Source of the DNA: Dokdonella fugitiva
GTDB lineage: Bacteria > Pseudomonadota > Gammaproteobacteria > Xanthomonadales > Rhodanobacteraceae
DNA: 64,000 nt
Direction: 5' to 3'
Assembly (NCBI RefSeq): GCF_014138265.1
Contig: NZ_JACGXL010000001.1
Location: 496,001-560,000, forward strand
Shown here: one piece after another, positions 38,877 through 47,781 of the stretch
How the letters are laid out: every line of letters starts with the position of its first letter
Position numbering within the stretch: the stretch's first letter is position 1
Translations under genes and position numbers: made by a program
Notes under the pieces: model-generated
The model's database searches: none
Seen by the model: the letters and a program-made list of their open reading frames with translations, nothing else
Told to the model about the DNA's origin: nothing

Positions 38877-39677
38877 TCAGATCGGCTGCCACGGGTGCAC
38901 GGCCATGCAAGCATCGAGCAGCGCGCGGGGTTCGGCACCGGTCGCGAACGGGGTGCCGTCGATGCTGGCGATCGGCATGACCGTGCACGAGGTGTTGGTG
39001 AAGAACGCTGCGCGGAATGCGCGCAGCCCGTCGAGGTCGATCCTGCGCACCTCCGTCGGCACGCCGCGCTTGCGCAACCCGTCCTGCAGCAGTTGCATCG
39101 AGATGCCCTGCAAGGCGGGCGCGTCCGGCCAGACGACGCGCTCGTCGTCGAGGAAGCCGACGTTCCAGATCGAGCCTTCCGCGACCGCCCCGCTGGCGTC
39201 GACGAACAACGCATCGTCGTAGCCGGCCGCCTGCGCGAGCCGCTTCTGGTGGTACAGGCCGAACGTTCCGACGTGCTTGATGTGCGGCGCTTCGCGCTGG
39301 TAGCGCACGCTGCGCACGTGCAGCGGCGTGGGAGCGAGCGTGCGCGCGGGCGCGGTCGCGACGAGCACGTCGGGCGCGGCCGGCTCTAGCAGGTGATCTC
39401 GATCGAGCGCGCGCGAGAACACGGTCACGCGCAGCGACAGCGCGCCACGCGCGCCGGCGACGGCCTGGCGCATCCATGCGCGCGTCGCATCGACGTCGAG
39501 TGCGGTCGAGAACAGCTCGTGCGTCGCGCGCCGCAGGCGCTCCAGGTGCAGGTCGAGGCCACGCACACCACCATCCTGCACCTGCATCGAGCTGAAGTGG
39601 CCGTAGTTGACCAGCGCGAGCACACGCAGGCCGTCGACGTCGACCGGACGGCCATTGAGTTCGATGCGCATGTCCAT
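38877..39677 (-). CDS. Class IV aminotransferase (aminodeoxychorismate lyase-like)
   Basis: 266 residues. PLP fold-type IV enzyme. The catalytic lysine is likely in A-P-H-I-K-H-V-G-T-F. The glutamate motif A-V-A-E-G-S-I-W-N-V-G-F and T-N-T-S-C-T-V-M-P-I-A-S-I-D follow. PabC, BCAA or D-amino-acid aminotransferase activity cannot be separated by eye. I place the start at the ATG at 39675-39677 with GGGGG upstream; the ATG at 39671 is equally possible. Divergent from the EamA transporter. Confidence 0.82.
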   Translation of the reverse strand: MDMRIELNGRPVDVDGLRVLALVNYGHFSSMQVQDGGVRGLDLHLERLRRATHELFSTALDVDATRAWMRQAVAGARGALSLRVTVFSRALDRDHLLEPAAPDVLVATAPARTLAPTPLHVRSVRYQREAPHIKHVGTFGLYHQKRLAQAAGYDDALFVDASGAVAEGSIWNVGFLDDERVVWPDAPALQGISMQLLQDGLRKRGVPTEVRRIDLDGLRAFRAAFFTNTSCTVMPIASIDGTPFATGAEPRALLDACMAVHPWQPI

Positions 39678-39702
39678 GCGACCCCCGTGGTGGAAAATTC
39701 GA

Positions 39703-39730
39703 TTGACGCGCCCGGGCGACGCCCTAAGAT
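39703..39730 (+). promoter_or_regulatory. Strong sigma70-like promoter for the EamA gene
   Basis: TTGACG at 39703-39708 and TAAGAT at 39725-39730, 16 bases apart. Transcription would begin near 39737, so the in-frame ATG at 39729 lies inside the -10 element and cannot be the start. Confidence 0.7.
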
Positions 39731-39758
39731 GCGACTCCCCTCCGCATTCTCCCAAGAC

Positions 39759-40706
39759 GTGACCACGCTGTCTCCCACGACGAAGGCGCAGCTGCAGATC
39801 CATTTCTGCGTGCTGCTCTGGGGTTTCACCGCGATCCTCGGCAAGCTCATAACGCTCGACGCACTTGCGCTGGTCTGGTGGCGCATGCTGGTCGTCGTCG
39901 CGGCGCTCGCGCTGCTGCCGCGCGTCTGGCGCGGCCTGCGCGCACTGACGCCGCGCCTGCTCGCCGCCTACGCCGGCGTCGGCGTGCTCGTCGCGCTGCA
40001 CTGGCTTACGTTCTACGGGTCGATCAAGCTCGCCAACGCGTCGGTCGGCGCGACCTGCATCGCGCTCGCGACGCCGTTCACCGCGCTGGTCGAACCGAAG
40101 CTCGCGGGCCGCAAGTTCTCGCTGCGCGAACTGCTGCTCGGCGTCGCGGTGCTGCCCGGCGTCGCGCTCGTCGTCGGCGGCGTACCAGGCTCGATGCGCG
40201 TCGGCATCGCGGTCGGCGCGCTGTCGGCGCTGTTCGTCGCCCTGTTCGGTTCGCTCAACAAGCGCCTGGTCGAACACGCCGACGCGCTCGCCGTGACCGG
40301 CCTCGAACTCGGTGCCGGCGTCGCCGCGCTCACGCTGCTGACGCCGGTATTGCCCCACGTGTTCCCGGTGCTCGCCGGCAACCCGTTCGCGCTGCCCGGC
40401 CTGCGCGACACCGGCCTGCTGCTCGTGCTCGCGCTCGCCTGCACCCTGCTGCCGTTCACGCTCGCCCTGGTCGCGTTGCGCCACATGAGCGCGTTCGCCG
40501 CGCAACTGGCGACGAACCTCGAGCCGGTCTACGCGATCGTGTTCGCGGCGATCCTGCTCGGCGAGCAGCACGAGCTCACACCGACGTTCTACTGCGGTGC
40601 CGCGATCATCCTCGGCGCGGTGTTCGTCCACCCGTTGCTGCAGCGCCCGCAACGGATCTCCCATCCCGAAGTGCTCGGTACTTCCGAGGCGCACCGCGCC
40701 GACTGA
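39759..40706 (+). CDS. EamA/RhaT-type drug or metabolite transporter
   Basis: About 315 residues with ten hydrophobic helices arranged as two repeats; the first repeat opens with I-H-F-C-V-L-L-W-G-F-T-A-I-L-G-K-L-I and the second ends with E-P-V-Y-A-I-V-F-A-A-I-L-L-G-E. Inner-membrane exporter; the substrate is unknown. I prefer the GTG at 39759 (V-T-T-L-S-P) because the upstream ATG at 39729 overlaps the -10 box. The GTG has no good Shine-Dalgarno, so the leader is short (about 22 bases). Confidence 0.83.
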   Translation: MTTLSPTTKAQLQIHFCVLLWGFTAILGKLITLDALALVWWRMLVVVAALALLPRVWRGLRALTPRLLAAYAGVGVLVALHWLTFYGSIKLANASVGATCIALATPFTALVEPKLAGRKFSLRELLLGVAVLPGVALVVGGVPGSMRVGIAVGALSALFVALFGSLNKRLVEHADALAVTGLELGAGVAALTLLTPVLPHVFPVLAGNPFALPGLRDTGLLLVLALACTLLPFTLALVALRHMSAFAAQLATNLEPVYAIVFAAILLGEQHELTPTFYCGAAIILGAVFVHPLLQRPQRISHPEVLGTSEAHRAD

Positions 40707-40719
40707 CGAACGTCCGCGC

Positions 40720-41109
40720 TCAGAACAGCGCGGACACGACCATGACCAGGCCGACCAGCGCGACCGCCCATACCGCGGTGCGCAGGAACGGAATGCCGAT
40801 CGCATAGGCCGGAAGGTAGGCGACGCGCGCCCAGAACCAGATCTGCGCGCCGAGCATGGTGTGCTCGTTGCCCTTCTGCAGGAACGCGAGCATGAGCACG
40901 GCCGCGGCGAAGAACACGAACGTCTCGAGGAAATTGCGCGAGGCACGATCGAGGCGTCCGGCCAGTCCGGTCAGTGGGGCGGGCACGCCGTCGCGCGGCC
41001 CAATGTTCCACAGCAATCCGCGCTGCGCGGTCGACAGGCTCGCCGCGACCAGGACGTGCACGAGGCCGAGCACGATGGACCACGCCAGGATTTTCATTTC
41101 GATCGACAT
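40720..41109 (-). CDS. MAPEG family membrane protein
   Basis: 129 residues and four hydrophobic helices. L-D-R-A-S-R-N-F-L-E-T-F-V-F-F-A and F-W-A-R-V-A-Y-L-P-A-Y-A-I-G-I-P are the typical MAPEG segments. Eukaryotic members are glutathione-dependent eicosanoid enzymes; the bacterial role is mostly unknown. ATG at 41107-41109. It ends 13 bases from the convergent EamA stop. Confidence 0.85.
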   Translation of the reverse strand: MSIEMKILAWSIVLGLVHVLVAASLSTAQRGLLWNIGPRDGVPAPLTGLAGRLDRASRNFLETFVFFAAAVLMLAFLQKGNEHTMLGAQIWFWARVAYLPAYAIGIPFLRTAVWAVALVGLVMVVSALF

Positions 41110-41304
41110 CGTCGCGTCTCCGATGGACTGGGTTGCAGTCGGGCGCGCCGGCGCGGGCGCGTCGGCGGGATCGTCGGATCGGCGTCCTCCCCGCGGCGAA
41201 TCTTAACGGACGCCGACGCTCGTCCGGTCGCTTGTCGATCGGCGGGCTCCTGCTTCGTCGGGAAAGTGCGGCCATCGTCGCCGCCCACCCCAGAGGAGTC
41301 CGTC

Positions 41305-41658
41305 ATGTCCTACGTCGATGGTTTCGTCGTCCCCGTGCCGAAGAACAAGCTCACCGCCTATCGCCGCCTCGCGCGCAAGGCCGGCAAGGTCTGGCGCGAG
41401 CACGGCGCCCTGCACTACGTCGAATGCGTCGCCGACGACGTCAAGGCGGGCAAGGTCACGTCGTTCCCGCAAGCGGTCAAACTCAAGCCGGACGAGGTCG
41501 TCGTGTTTTCGTGGATCGTCTACGCCTCGCGACGCGAACGCGATCGCGTGAACAAGAAGGTGATGTCCGACCCGCGGCTCAAGATGGACCCGAAGGACAT
41601 GCCGTTCGACGGCATGCGCATGTTCTGGGGTGGATTCAAGCCGATGCTCGACCTTTGA
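41305..41658 (+). CDS. DUF1428 family protein
   Basis: 117 residues. The whole sequence has the family pattern, starting S-Y-V-D-G-F-V-V-P-V-P and ending with F-D-G-M-R-M-F-W-G-G-F-K. Ferredoxin-like fold; function unknown. The ATG at 41305 has a strong AGAGGAG upstream. Bases 41110-41304 before it are a divergent promoter region with the MAPEG gene. Confidence 0.88.
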   Translation: MSYVDGFVVPVPKNKLTAYRRLARKAGKVWREHGALHYVECVADDVKAGKVTSFPQAVKLKPDEVVVFSWIVYASRRERDRVNKKVMSDPRLKMDPKDMPFDGMRMFWGGFKPMLDL

Positions 41659-41681
41659 CCGCTGCGGCACGGTCGCGGCGA

Positions 41682-42128
41682 TCACTTCTGCAGGCGGCTC
41701 GCATGACTCGCGGCGAGCTTCCAGCGGCCGTCGCGCCGCACCCAGGTGTCGGTGAACTGGAAGTCGGCCGCGAATGCGTCCGTGCCGGAGATGCCCTTGA
41801 CCTCGGTGATGCCGGTCACGATTGCCGCGTCGCCGTACAGGCGCACCTTCTGCTCGCGGTTGCGGAACACCTCGTAGCGCGGCTCGCGCCGCGCGATCTC
41901 GTCGAGGTTCTGCGTCCGGTCGGTCACGCCACCGTGCGAATCGGTGAGCGTGAACGTTTCGTCGAGATCCTTGCGCGCGGTCGCTGCGTCGCCGCTCTCG
42001 AAGGCTCGGCAGAGTTCGGCTTCGACGCGCAGCAGGTCGCGCGTGTCCGCGGCGGCGTCGCGCGCGGACGCAGCGCTCGCGGCACACAGGGCGAACGTGG
42101 GGATCCACAGCCAGCGCATCGGCGTCAT
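41682..42128 (-). CDS. Exported SnoaL/DUF4440-like (NTF2 fold) protein
   Basis: 148 residues. A signal peptide (W-L-W-I-P-T-F-A-L-C-A-A-S-A-A-S-A) precedes a typical NTF2-like domain with L-C-R-A-F-E-S-G-D-A-A-T-A, T-L-T-D-S-H-G and a late D-T-W-V-R-R-D-G-R-W-K-L-A. It may be a small enzyme or ligand-binding protein; the substrate cannot be told. ATG at 42126-42128. Convergent to DUF1428 with 23 bases between. Confidence 0.78.
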   Translation of the reverse strand: MTPMRWLWIPTFALCAASAASARDAAADTRDLLRVEAELCRAFESGDAATARKDLDETFTLTDSHGGVTDRTQNLDEIARREPRYEVFRNREQKVRLYGDAAIVTGITEVKGISGTDAFAADFQFTDTWVRRDGRWKLAASHASRLQK

Positions 42129-42273
42129 CGTGTCCTCGGCTTTCGGGGGCAGGTACCCCAGTGTAGGCTCGATCGGTGCGACGCAAGTGACCACGCTTGC
42201 GCGCTCGCGCTAAACCCTGCCCGCGCCGCGGGCATCGAACGGGACGTCATCCACCACTGCCCGGGCCTTTCCC

Positions 42274-43653
42274 TTGAACGATTTGCTGCAGCGCCTGACT
42301 GTCCTTCTCCTCGCCGCATCGATGTCGCACGCGTTCGCCGCCGAGCCGGCGGCACCTGCGCCTTCGCGGAGCATCGCGTTCGTGCACGTCAACGTCGTGC
42401 CGATGGACCGCGAACGCGTGCTGCGCGACCAGACCGTGGTCGTCGACGGCAACCGGATCGTGGCCGTCGGCTCGGCAATCGAGCTGCCTGCGCAAGCCGT
42501 AGTCATCGACGGCGGCGGCACCGCCTATCTTTCGCCGGGCCTCGCCGACATGCACACGCATGCCGACAGCGCGCGCGACATGGCGCTGTATCTCGCCAAC
42601 GGCGTGACGACCGTGCTGAACATGGGCGAGGCATCGAACGAATTCCTCGCGCAGGTGCGCCCCGCGATCGATCGCGGCGACAAGCCGGGGCCGCACATCC
42701 ATGCCGCGTTCCTCGTCGACGGCTCGCCGCGCTACGGCCACTTCACGGTGACGACCGCCGACGAGGCGCGCGCGATCGTGCGCCTCGCCAAGACCAACGG
42801 TTACGAATTCATCAAGGTGTACAACAACCTCTCGCCGACGACGTTTCGTGCCCTCGTCGACGAGGGGCGCCGGCGAGGCCTGCCGATCGTCGGCCACGGC
42901 GTCACCGCGGTCGGCATCGAACGCCAGCTCGACGCGGGCCAGCTGATGGTCGCGCACGCCGAAGAATTCCTCTACACCTACCTGCTGCAGCCGCGCGCGG
43001 GCCATCCCGATCCGCTGCCGGACGAAGCACGCATACCCGGCGCGATCGCCGCCGTCCTGCGCAACAAGGCGTTCGTGACTGCGGACCTCGATACCTACGA
43101 GACGATCGCGCGGCAATGGGGCAAGCCCGCGGTGGTCGAGCAGTTCCTGCGCATGGACGAAGTACGCTACCTCTCGCCCGACCGGCGCCTTTCCTGGCGG
43201 CACGCAGGCTACGCCGACCGCAACGGCAACCTCGACGACAACGTGGCATTCCTGCGCCGCTTCACCAAGGCGATGAGCGACGCCGGCGTCGCCCTCGTCG
43301 CCGGTACCGACGCGCCGACGATCCCCGGCCTCGTGCCGGGCTGGTCGCTGCACGACGATCTCGCCGCGCTCGAACAGGCCGGCCTGTCGCGCTACCAGGT
43401 GCTCGCGACCGCGACGCGCACGCCTGGCCTATTGCTGCACCGCGCGGCGCCGACTGCGATCGAATCGGGAACCGTGGAAACGGGCCGCCGCGCGGACCTG
43501 CTGCTGTCCGGAAGCAATCCGCTCGAGGACCTCGCGACCTTGCGCCGGCCGCTAGGCGTCATGGTCGACGGGCGCTGGCATGACGCGACCACGCTGCGCC
43601 GCATGCTCGAGGGCATAGCGGCCGACTACGCGGCAGCGGCGAGCCCGCGTTGA
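42274..43653 (+). CDS. Exported amidohydrolase superfamily enzyme
   Basis: 459 residues. A signal peptide (L-T-V-L-L-L-A-A-S-M-S-H-A-F-A) is followed by a metal-dependent hydrolase: D-M-H-T-H near the start, a lysine in F-I-K-V-Y, H-G in V-G-H-G-V-T, H in V-A-H-A-E-E, and aspartate in A-G-T-D-A-P-T, then the C-terminal beta-sandwich piece T-V-E-T-G-R-R-A-D-L-L-L. It resembles imidazolonepropionase-like periplasmic hydrolases. I use the TTG at 42274; there is no strong ribosome site, so the exact start is uncertain. Confidence 0.85.
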   Translation: MNDLLQRLTVLLLAASMSHAFAAEPAAPAPSRSIAFVHVNVVPMDRERVLRDQTVVVDGNRIVAVGSAIELPAQAVVIDGGGTAYLSPGLADMHTHADSARDMALYLANGVTTVLNMGEASNEFLAQVRPAIDRGDKPGPHIHAAFLVDGSPRYGHFTVTTADEARAIVRLAKTNGYEFIKVYNNLSPTTFRALVDEGRRRGLPIVGHGVTAVGIERQLDAGQLMVAHAEEFLYTYLLQPRAGHPDPLPDEARIPGAIAAVLRNKAFVTADLDTYETIARQWGKPAVVEQFLRMDEVRYLSPDRRLSWRHAGYADRNGNLDDNVAFLRRFTKAMSDAGVALVAGTDAPTIPGLVPGWSLHDDLAALEQAGLSRYQVLATATRTPGLLLHRAAPTAIESGTVETGRRADLLLSGSNPLEDLATLRRPLGVMVDGRWHDATTLRRMLEGIAADYAAAASPR

Positions 43654-43662
43654 GCACCGGCG

Positions 43663-44148
43663 CTAGGCGGCGTCGCTGTCGACCGGCGCGGTCAGCGCGT
43701 AGAAGCGGTAGAGTCGCGATTCCTTCTCTTCGAGGTAGCGTTGCAGCACGCCGCGCGCCTCGTCGACGAGCGATGCCGGCGGCATGCCGGGGCGCGCACG
43801 CGAGAACAGGCCTTCGACGAGCCGCATGAAATGCCGCGCGAGCGCATTCGACTCGCGCCGCAGCGACGCGACCGCGGCGGCGCCGTCGGGATCGTCGACC
43901 ATGCGGCGCGCGATCGTCGGGTAGAGCCGCAGCGCTTCGATGCGTTGTACATCGTGCAACTGGCGCGCACACCGCCTGATCGCCAGCGCCGCCGCCTCGA
44001 AAGACCCGCGCCGCCCCGCGTGCAGCGCGACCGAGTAGCTCATCGCGAGTTCGCGATTCGCGCGCCGCAGCTCGTCGATCAGGTCCGGATCGTGCCGCAG
44101 CGGCGTGCTCCAGGTGAACGGAGCGCCCGCATCCGCCTTGCCTACCAT
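43663..44148 (-). CDS. Helical protein, possibly a degenerate hemerythrin-like domain
   Basis: 161 residues, nearly all helical, no signal or membrane segment. The Q-L-H-D-V-Q-R-I-E-A-L-R-L-Y-P-T-I segment fits the H-x-x-x-E-x-x-L-x-P block of hemerythrins, but where the next histidine is expected the sequence reads R-R-E-S-N-A-L-A-R-H-F, so metal binding is doubtful. I cannot assign a function. The ATG at 44146-44148 follows GGGAG. Downstream of an XRE regulator in the same direction, but 344 bases away. Confidence 0.6.
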   Translation of the reverse strand: MVGKADAGAPFTWSTPLRHDPDLIDELRRANRELAMSYSVALHAGRRGSFEAAALAIRRCARQLHDVQRIEALRLYPTIARRMVDDPDGAAAVASLRRESNALARHFMRLVEGLFSRARPGMPPASLVDEARGVLQRYLEEKESRLYRFYALTAPVDSDAA

Positions 44149-44492
44149 GGTCCACGCTCCCTAGCAGACATGAGGCACGCGCGGGTCGCGGCGGCACCCG
44201 GCCCGGTGCCGGGCGGGGACGGATGCCGCCGGCCCTCCTGCACGCCGACGGTTGCCTTCCCGCCGTCGATGCAACGCACTCGCCGTGGACGGACGCTCGT
44301 CCACCGCGAACGGTGCGTGCAGGTTCCTCCCCAACGCCGAATCTGCGTGCGGTACGGACGCTAGCAATCCGGGTCACCACGGTTCAAGACAGCTGCGGCG
44401 TTAGCACTGCTAACAGCAGCGACGCGATAGCGCAGGAGTCATGGCCGGCCGCGCACACGACGCAACACGCGCCGCGTGCATGCGCGCGCGAT
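44149..44492. other. Gene-free spacer with a perfect 15-base dyad
   Basis: No gene seen between the XRE gene and the helical-protein gene. GTTAGC-ACT-GCTAAC at 44400-44414 is a perfect dyad with a three-base centre, about 250 bases upstream of the helical-protein gene and 79 after the XRE stop. It is a good candidate operator for a dimeric regulator. The other bases are GC-rich without clear elements. Confidence 0.45.
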
Positions 44493-44897
44493 TCAGCGCC
44501 GGCCGGGGCGCACTTCCTCGAGCAGGTTCACGAGCATCTGCTTCGCGCGTGGCGACAGCAGGCGGAAGCGCTCCAGCAACACTTCCTCGGTCCAGTCCTG
44601 CGCGTAGACGTCGAGCTTGAGCGCGGGAATCGAGTCCGGATGCGGCCGCTTCTGGCGCCGTTCGCCGCGGCCGGTGGCGAGCCATTCGAAGCTGACGCCG
44701 GTCGCGGCCGCGATCTCCTGCAGGCGCGGCGTGCCGGGACTGGTGCCGTTCGGATGCTCCCATTGGGCCGCCGCACTCGGCGTGACGCCGACGCGCTCGG
44801 CGAGCGCGGTCTGGGTGAGTTTCGCGTCGCGTCGCGCCACGCGGATGCGCCCCGCGAGCTTGACCCGGTCATCCGAAGCCGTTCTTGAAATTTTCAT
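44493..44897 (-). CDS. XRE/Cro-CI type regulator
   Basis: 134 residues. N-terminal helix-turn-helix (K-L-T-Q-T-A-L-A-E-R-V-G-V-T-P-S-A-A-A-Q-W-E-H) with a short acidic, Arg-rich C-terminus (V-L-L-E-R-F-R-L-L-S-P). This is a phage- or stand-alone-type repressor but I see no phage genes near it. The ATG at 44895-44897 is preceded on the minus strand by an AT-rich block reading TGTATATAG about 40 bases upstream, a likely -10 region. Confidence 0.85.
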   Translation of the reverse strand: MKISRTASDDRVKLAGRIRVARRDAKLTQTALAERVGVTPSAAAQWEHPNGTSPGTPRLQEIAAATGVSFEWLATGRGERRQKRPHPDSIPALKLDVYAQDWTEEVLLERFRLLSPRAKQMLVNLLEEVRPGRR

Positions 44898-45010
44898 GCA
44901 GCACCGATGTATTCGAAGAGGAACTATATACAGCGCGATGCGGAACTCTAGGGCACCCGAGCCCAGGTTGCCATCGTTTTTCGTCGGCACGGGCGCCCTG
45001 GCGACCCGCC

Positions 45011-47668
45011 TCAGCGTCCGATCGAGAAGACCGGCGGGTCCTGCAGCCACGCCCGCAACGCCACCCGGGCGAGTGGCGGGCTCACGTGATAGCCCTGCGC
45101 GAAGTCGCAGTGGTAGCGGCGCAACTGCTCCATCACCTCGCGCGTCTCGACGCCCTCGGCGACGATGCTGCGGTCGAGTTCGTGGCCGAGGTCGATGGTC
45201 GAGCGGACGATCGCCGCGTCCCGCTCGTTCGCGAGCATCTCGCCGGTGAACGAGCGGTCGATCTTCAGCTCGGTGAACGGCAAATGGCGCAGGTGCATGA
45301 GCGACGAGTAACCCGTGCCGAAATCGTCGATCGAAAGGCCGACGCCGATCGTGCGCAGGCGCTGGAAGATGTCGGTGGCGAGGACCGCCTGTTCGAGCAG
45401 GCTGCTCTCCGTGATCTCGATCGTCAACCGCTGCGCCGGCAAGCCGCCGCCGGCGAGCTCGCGCGCGATGAAGTCGGGCAGGTCGGCGTCGCGCAGGTTG
45501 TGCGCCGCAAGGTTGACCGAGACGCCGACATCGATGCCCGACTCGACCCAGTCACTGCAGTCACGGATCGCCGTGTGCAGGACCCAGCGCGCGATGCGGT
45601 CGATCAGTTCGCTCGACGCGACGAGCGGCAGGAACTCGTCCGGCAGCAGCAGGCCGCGCTCCGCATGATTCCAGCGCAGCAGCGCCTCGACGCGCGCGAC
45701 CTTGCCGCTGCGCAGGTCGACCTGCGGCTGGTAGTGCAGTTCGAATGCGTCGCCGCCGATGCTGCCGCGCAATTCGTTGACGAGGCGTATGCGCGCCGGC
45801 GAGTGTGCGTCCTGCTGCGGGTCGTAGATCGTCGCGCCGGCGCGCGCGTTCTTCGCTGCATACATCGCGATATCGGCGCGCCGCATCAACGTGGTCGGAT
45901 CGGTGCCGTGCTCGGGGCAGTGCACGATGCCGATGCTGGCGCCGACGACGAGCTTGTGACCCTCGACCTCGAACGGCTGCTCCAGCGTCGCGAGCAGCTC
46001 CGCGGCGGTGCGCCTCGACGCCTCCACGTCGTCGGCGTGGTCGAGCAGCACGGCGAACTCGTCGCCGCCGAGGCGCGCGATCACGTCCGCCTCGCGCAGG
46101 CGCGCGCGCAGGCGGTTGCCGACCTTCGCCAGCAGCGCGTCGCCGGCGAGGTGGCCGAACGTGTCGTTGATCTCCTTGAAACCGTCGAGATCGAGGAACA
46201 GCAACGCGAAGCGCCGGCCGTGACGGCGCATGCCGAGGATGCCCTGCTCGATGCGATCGTGCAGCAGCACGCGATTCGGCAAGCCGGTGAGCGCGTCGTG
46301 CAGCGCCTGGTGCTTGAGTGCGTCCAGGTGCGCCTTGCGGTCGCTGACGTCGCGCAGGATCGCGATCCAATGCGGCGGCTGGCGCACTTCGCTCGGCACG
46401 GGCATCGCGTGGAATTCGAGCGCGTAGACCGACGCGTCCGGCCGCACCGCGACGGCTTCCGCCTGGAACGGCTCGCCGCGGCGCACGCTGTCGGCGAGCG
46501 CGGCGAAGATGGCGCCCTCGCCCGCCGCGAGTCGAAGATGCGTCAGCGAACGGCCGACGACGTCGCTCGCGGGATAGCCCGTGATGCGCGAGAAGCCGTG
46601 GTTGACGAACACGATGCGCAACGGATCGTCGCCGTCGTGCTGTTCGAGGATCACGAAGCCTTCGGTCGCGTTCTCGACCGCCGATCCGAGCAGACGCAAC
46701 TGTTCGGTCGCGCGTTCGAGCTCGCGCGCGCGCTTGTGCACGCGCGCCTCGAGCTGTTCGTTCGCTTCGCGCAGCTCTTCCTCGAGTCGCTTGCGCTGGA
46801 AGAACTCGGGCACGATACCGAGGCGCCCGCCGGCCGCCCTGGCGACGTGCGTGCCGCCGCGGCGTGCGTACGCTTGCAGGTGCCGTTCGATACTCGTGGG
46901 CGGCGCCATGATGAAGCGACAGTGTTCGCCACCCGCGGCGAGGCATTCGACCTCCACCGAGACGAGCGGCATCCCGAAACTCTCTTCGCACCATCCGGAC
47001 GAATAGCCGGCGTTCATGATGCAGACGGGCGTCTCGCTGCGCTTGTGCTTGGCTAGCCACGAATGCGATTCGAACGAGAACGGGTGGTCGTACAGCAGGA
47101 AGTAGTTCTCGTCCGGCGACGGTCTCGACTCCGGCGAAATGTCGACGAACGCCCAGCCGGAGAAGGCGAAATGGATCGGCCCCGCGGAAAGGTTCGCGAT
47201 CGGGTCGTGCAGCGACATCTTTTCGCGGAACGCACGCGCGTCGGCCCGCCCGAGCGCGTGCGCGAGGTCGAACAGCAGGTTGTTCGCGACCGCGCGCGCT
47301 TCGTCGACACCCTTGTCCTGGTACAACTTCATGACGAGTTCGACGAACTCGACCGACAGCGACGCCGCGCGCAGCAGCACATAACGCTCGCCGGCGATCG
47401 ATATCGTCGCGGTGTCCGGGTGTTCGACCCGGTCGGCGAAGTAGCGCGCGACGTGGGCCTGCGCGTGCAGGAACGGCTGTTCGAACTCGGGCGGCACCTT
47501 GACCGTGGTGAGGCGGTCGATCGATGCACCAGCGCCATCCGTGCGCCGGCGGCGATCGAGTTCGGCTTCGAGTTCGGCGATGCGCGCGAACAATTGCTCG
47601 CGCGTCGGTTCCGGAGTGGAAGACGCGGACGCAGCCGACGGCGGCGGATTCACACGCTTCGTTCCCAT
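45011..47668 (-). CDS. V4R-PAS-GGDEF-EAL signalling protein
   Basis: 885 residues. An XylR_N-like sensor followed by a V4R domain (about 60-255; C-L-A-A-G-G-E-H-C-R-F is the V4R end), a coiled coil (293-328), a PAS domain (about 329-440), a GGDEF domain with an intact R-L-G-G-D-E-F (532-538) and an EAL domain with E-A-L-L-R-W-N-H (from 661), D-D-F-G-T-G-Y-S-S and E-G-V-E-T. Both cyclase and phosphodiesterase motifs are complete. V4R domains sense small hydrophobic compounds, so it may tie aromatic or lipid sensing to c-di-GMP. ATG at 47666-47668. Confidence 0.9.
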   Translation of the reverse strand: MGTKRVNPPPSAASASSTPEPTREQLFARIAELEAELDRRRRTDGAGASIDRLTTVKVPPEFEQPFLHAQAHVARYFADRVEHPDTATISIAGERYVLLRAASLSVEFVELVMKLYQDKGVDEARAVANNLLFDLAHALGRADARAFREKMSLHDPIANLSAGPIHFAFSGWAFVDISPESRPSPDENYFLLYDHPFSFESHSWLAKHKRSETPVCIMNAGYSSGWCEESFGMPLVSVEVECLAAGGEHCRFIMAPPTSIERHLQAYARRGGTHVARAAGGRLGIVPEFFQRKRLEEELREANEQLEARVHKRARELERATEQLRLLGSAVENATEGFVILEQHDGDDPLRIVFVNHGFSRITGYPASDVVGRSLTHLRLAAGEGAIFAALADSVRRGEPFQAEAVAVRPDASVYALEFHAMPVPSEVRQPPHWIAILRDVSDRKAHLDALKHQALHDALTGLPNRVLLHDRIEQGILGMRRHGRRFALLFLDLDGFKEINDTFGHLAGDALLAKVGNRLRARLREADVIARLGGDEFAVLLDHADDVEASRRTAAELLATLEQPFEVEGHKLVVGASIGIVHCPEHGTDPTTLMRRADIAMYAAKNARAGATIYDPQQDAHSPARIRLVNELRGSIGGDAFELHYQPQVDLRSGKVARVEALLRWNHAERGLLLPDEFLPLVASSELIDRIARWVLHTAIRDCSDWVESGIDVGVSVNLAAHNLRDADLPDFIARELAGGGLPAQRLTIEITESSLLEQAVLATDIFQRLRTIGVGLSIDDFGTGYSSLMHLRHLPFTELKIDRSFTGEMLANERDAAIVRSTIDLGHELDRSIVAEGVETREVMEQLRRYHCDFAQGYHVSPPLARVALRAWLQDPPVFSIGR

Positions 47669-47781
47669 GCCCCCCGGCCCGAAACAAGCGATGGCCGCAG
47701 TGTAGTGCATGGCGGGTCGCGCGGCGCGCGCTGTTTCGCGCGGCGGCCGTCCTTGGTCGCCGCGCCCCCGGGGAACGTGCC

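Noticed and set aside
39729-39731. ATG start for the EamA transporter
   Set aside because: It overlaps the -10 element of a strong promoter, so it would not be in the transcript. The GTG at 39759 is preferred.
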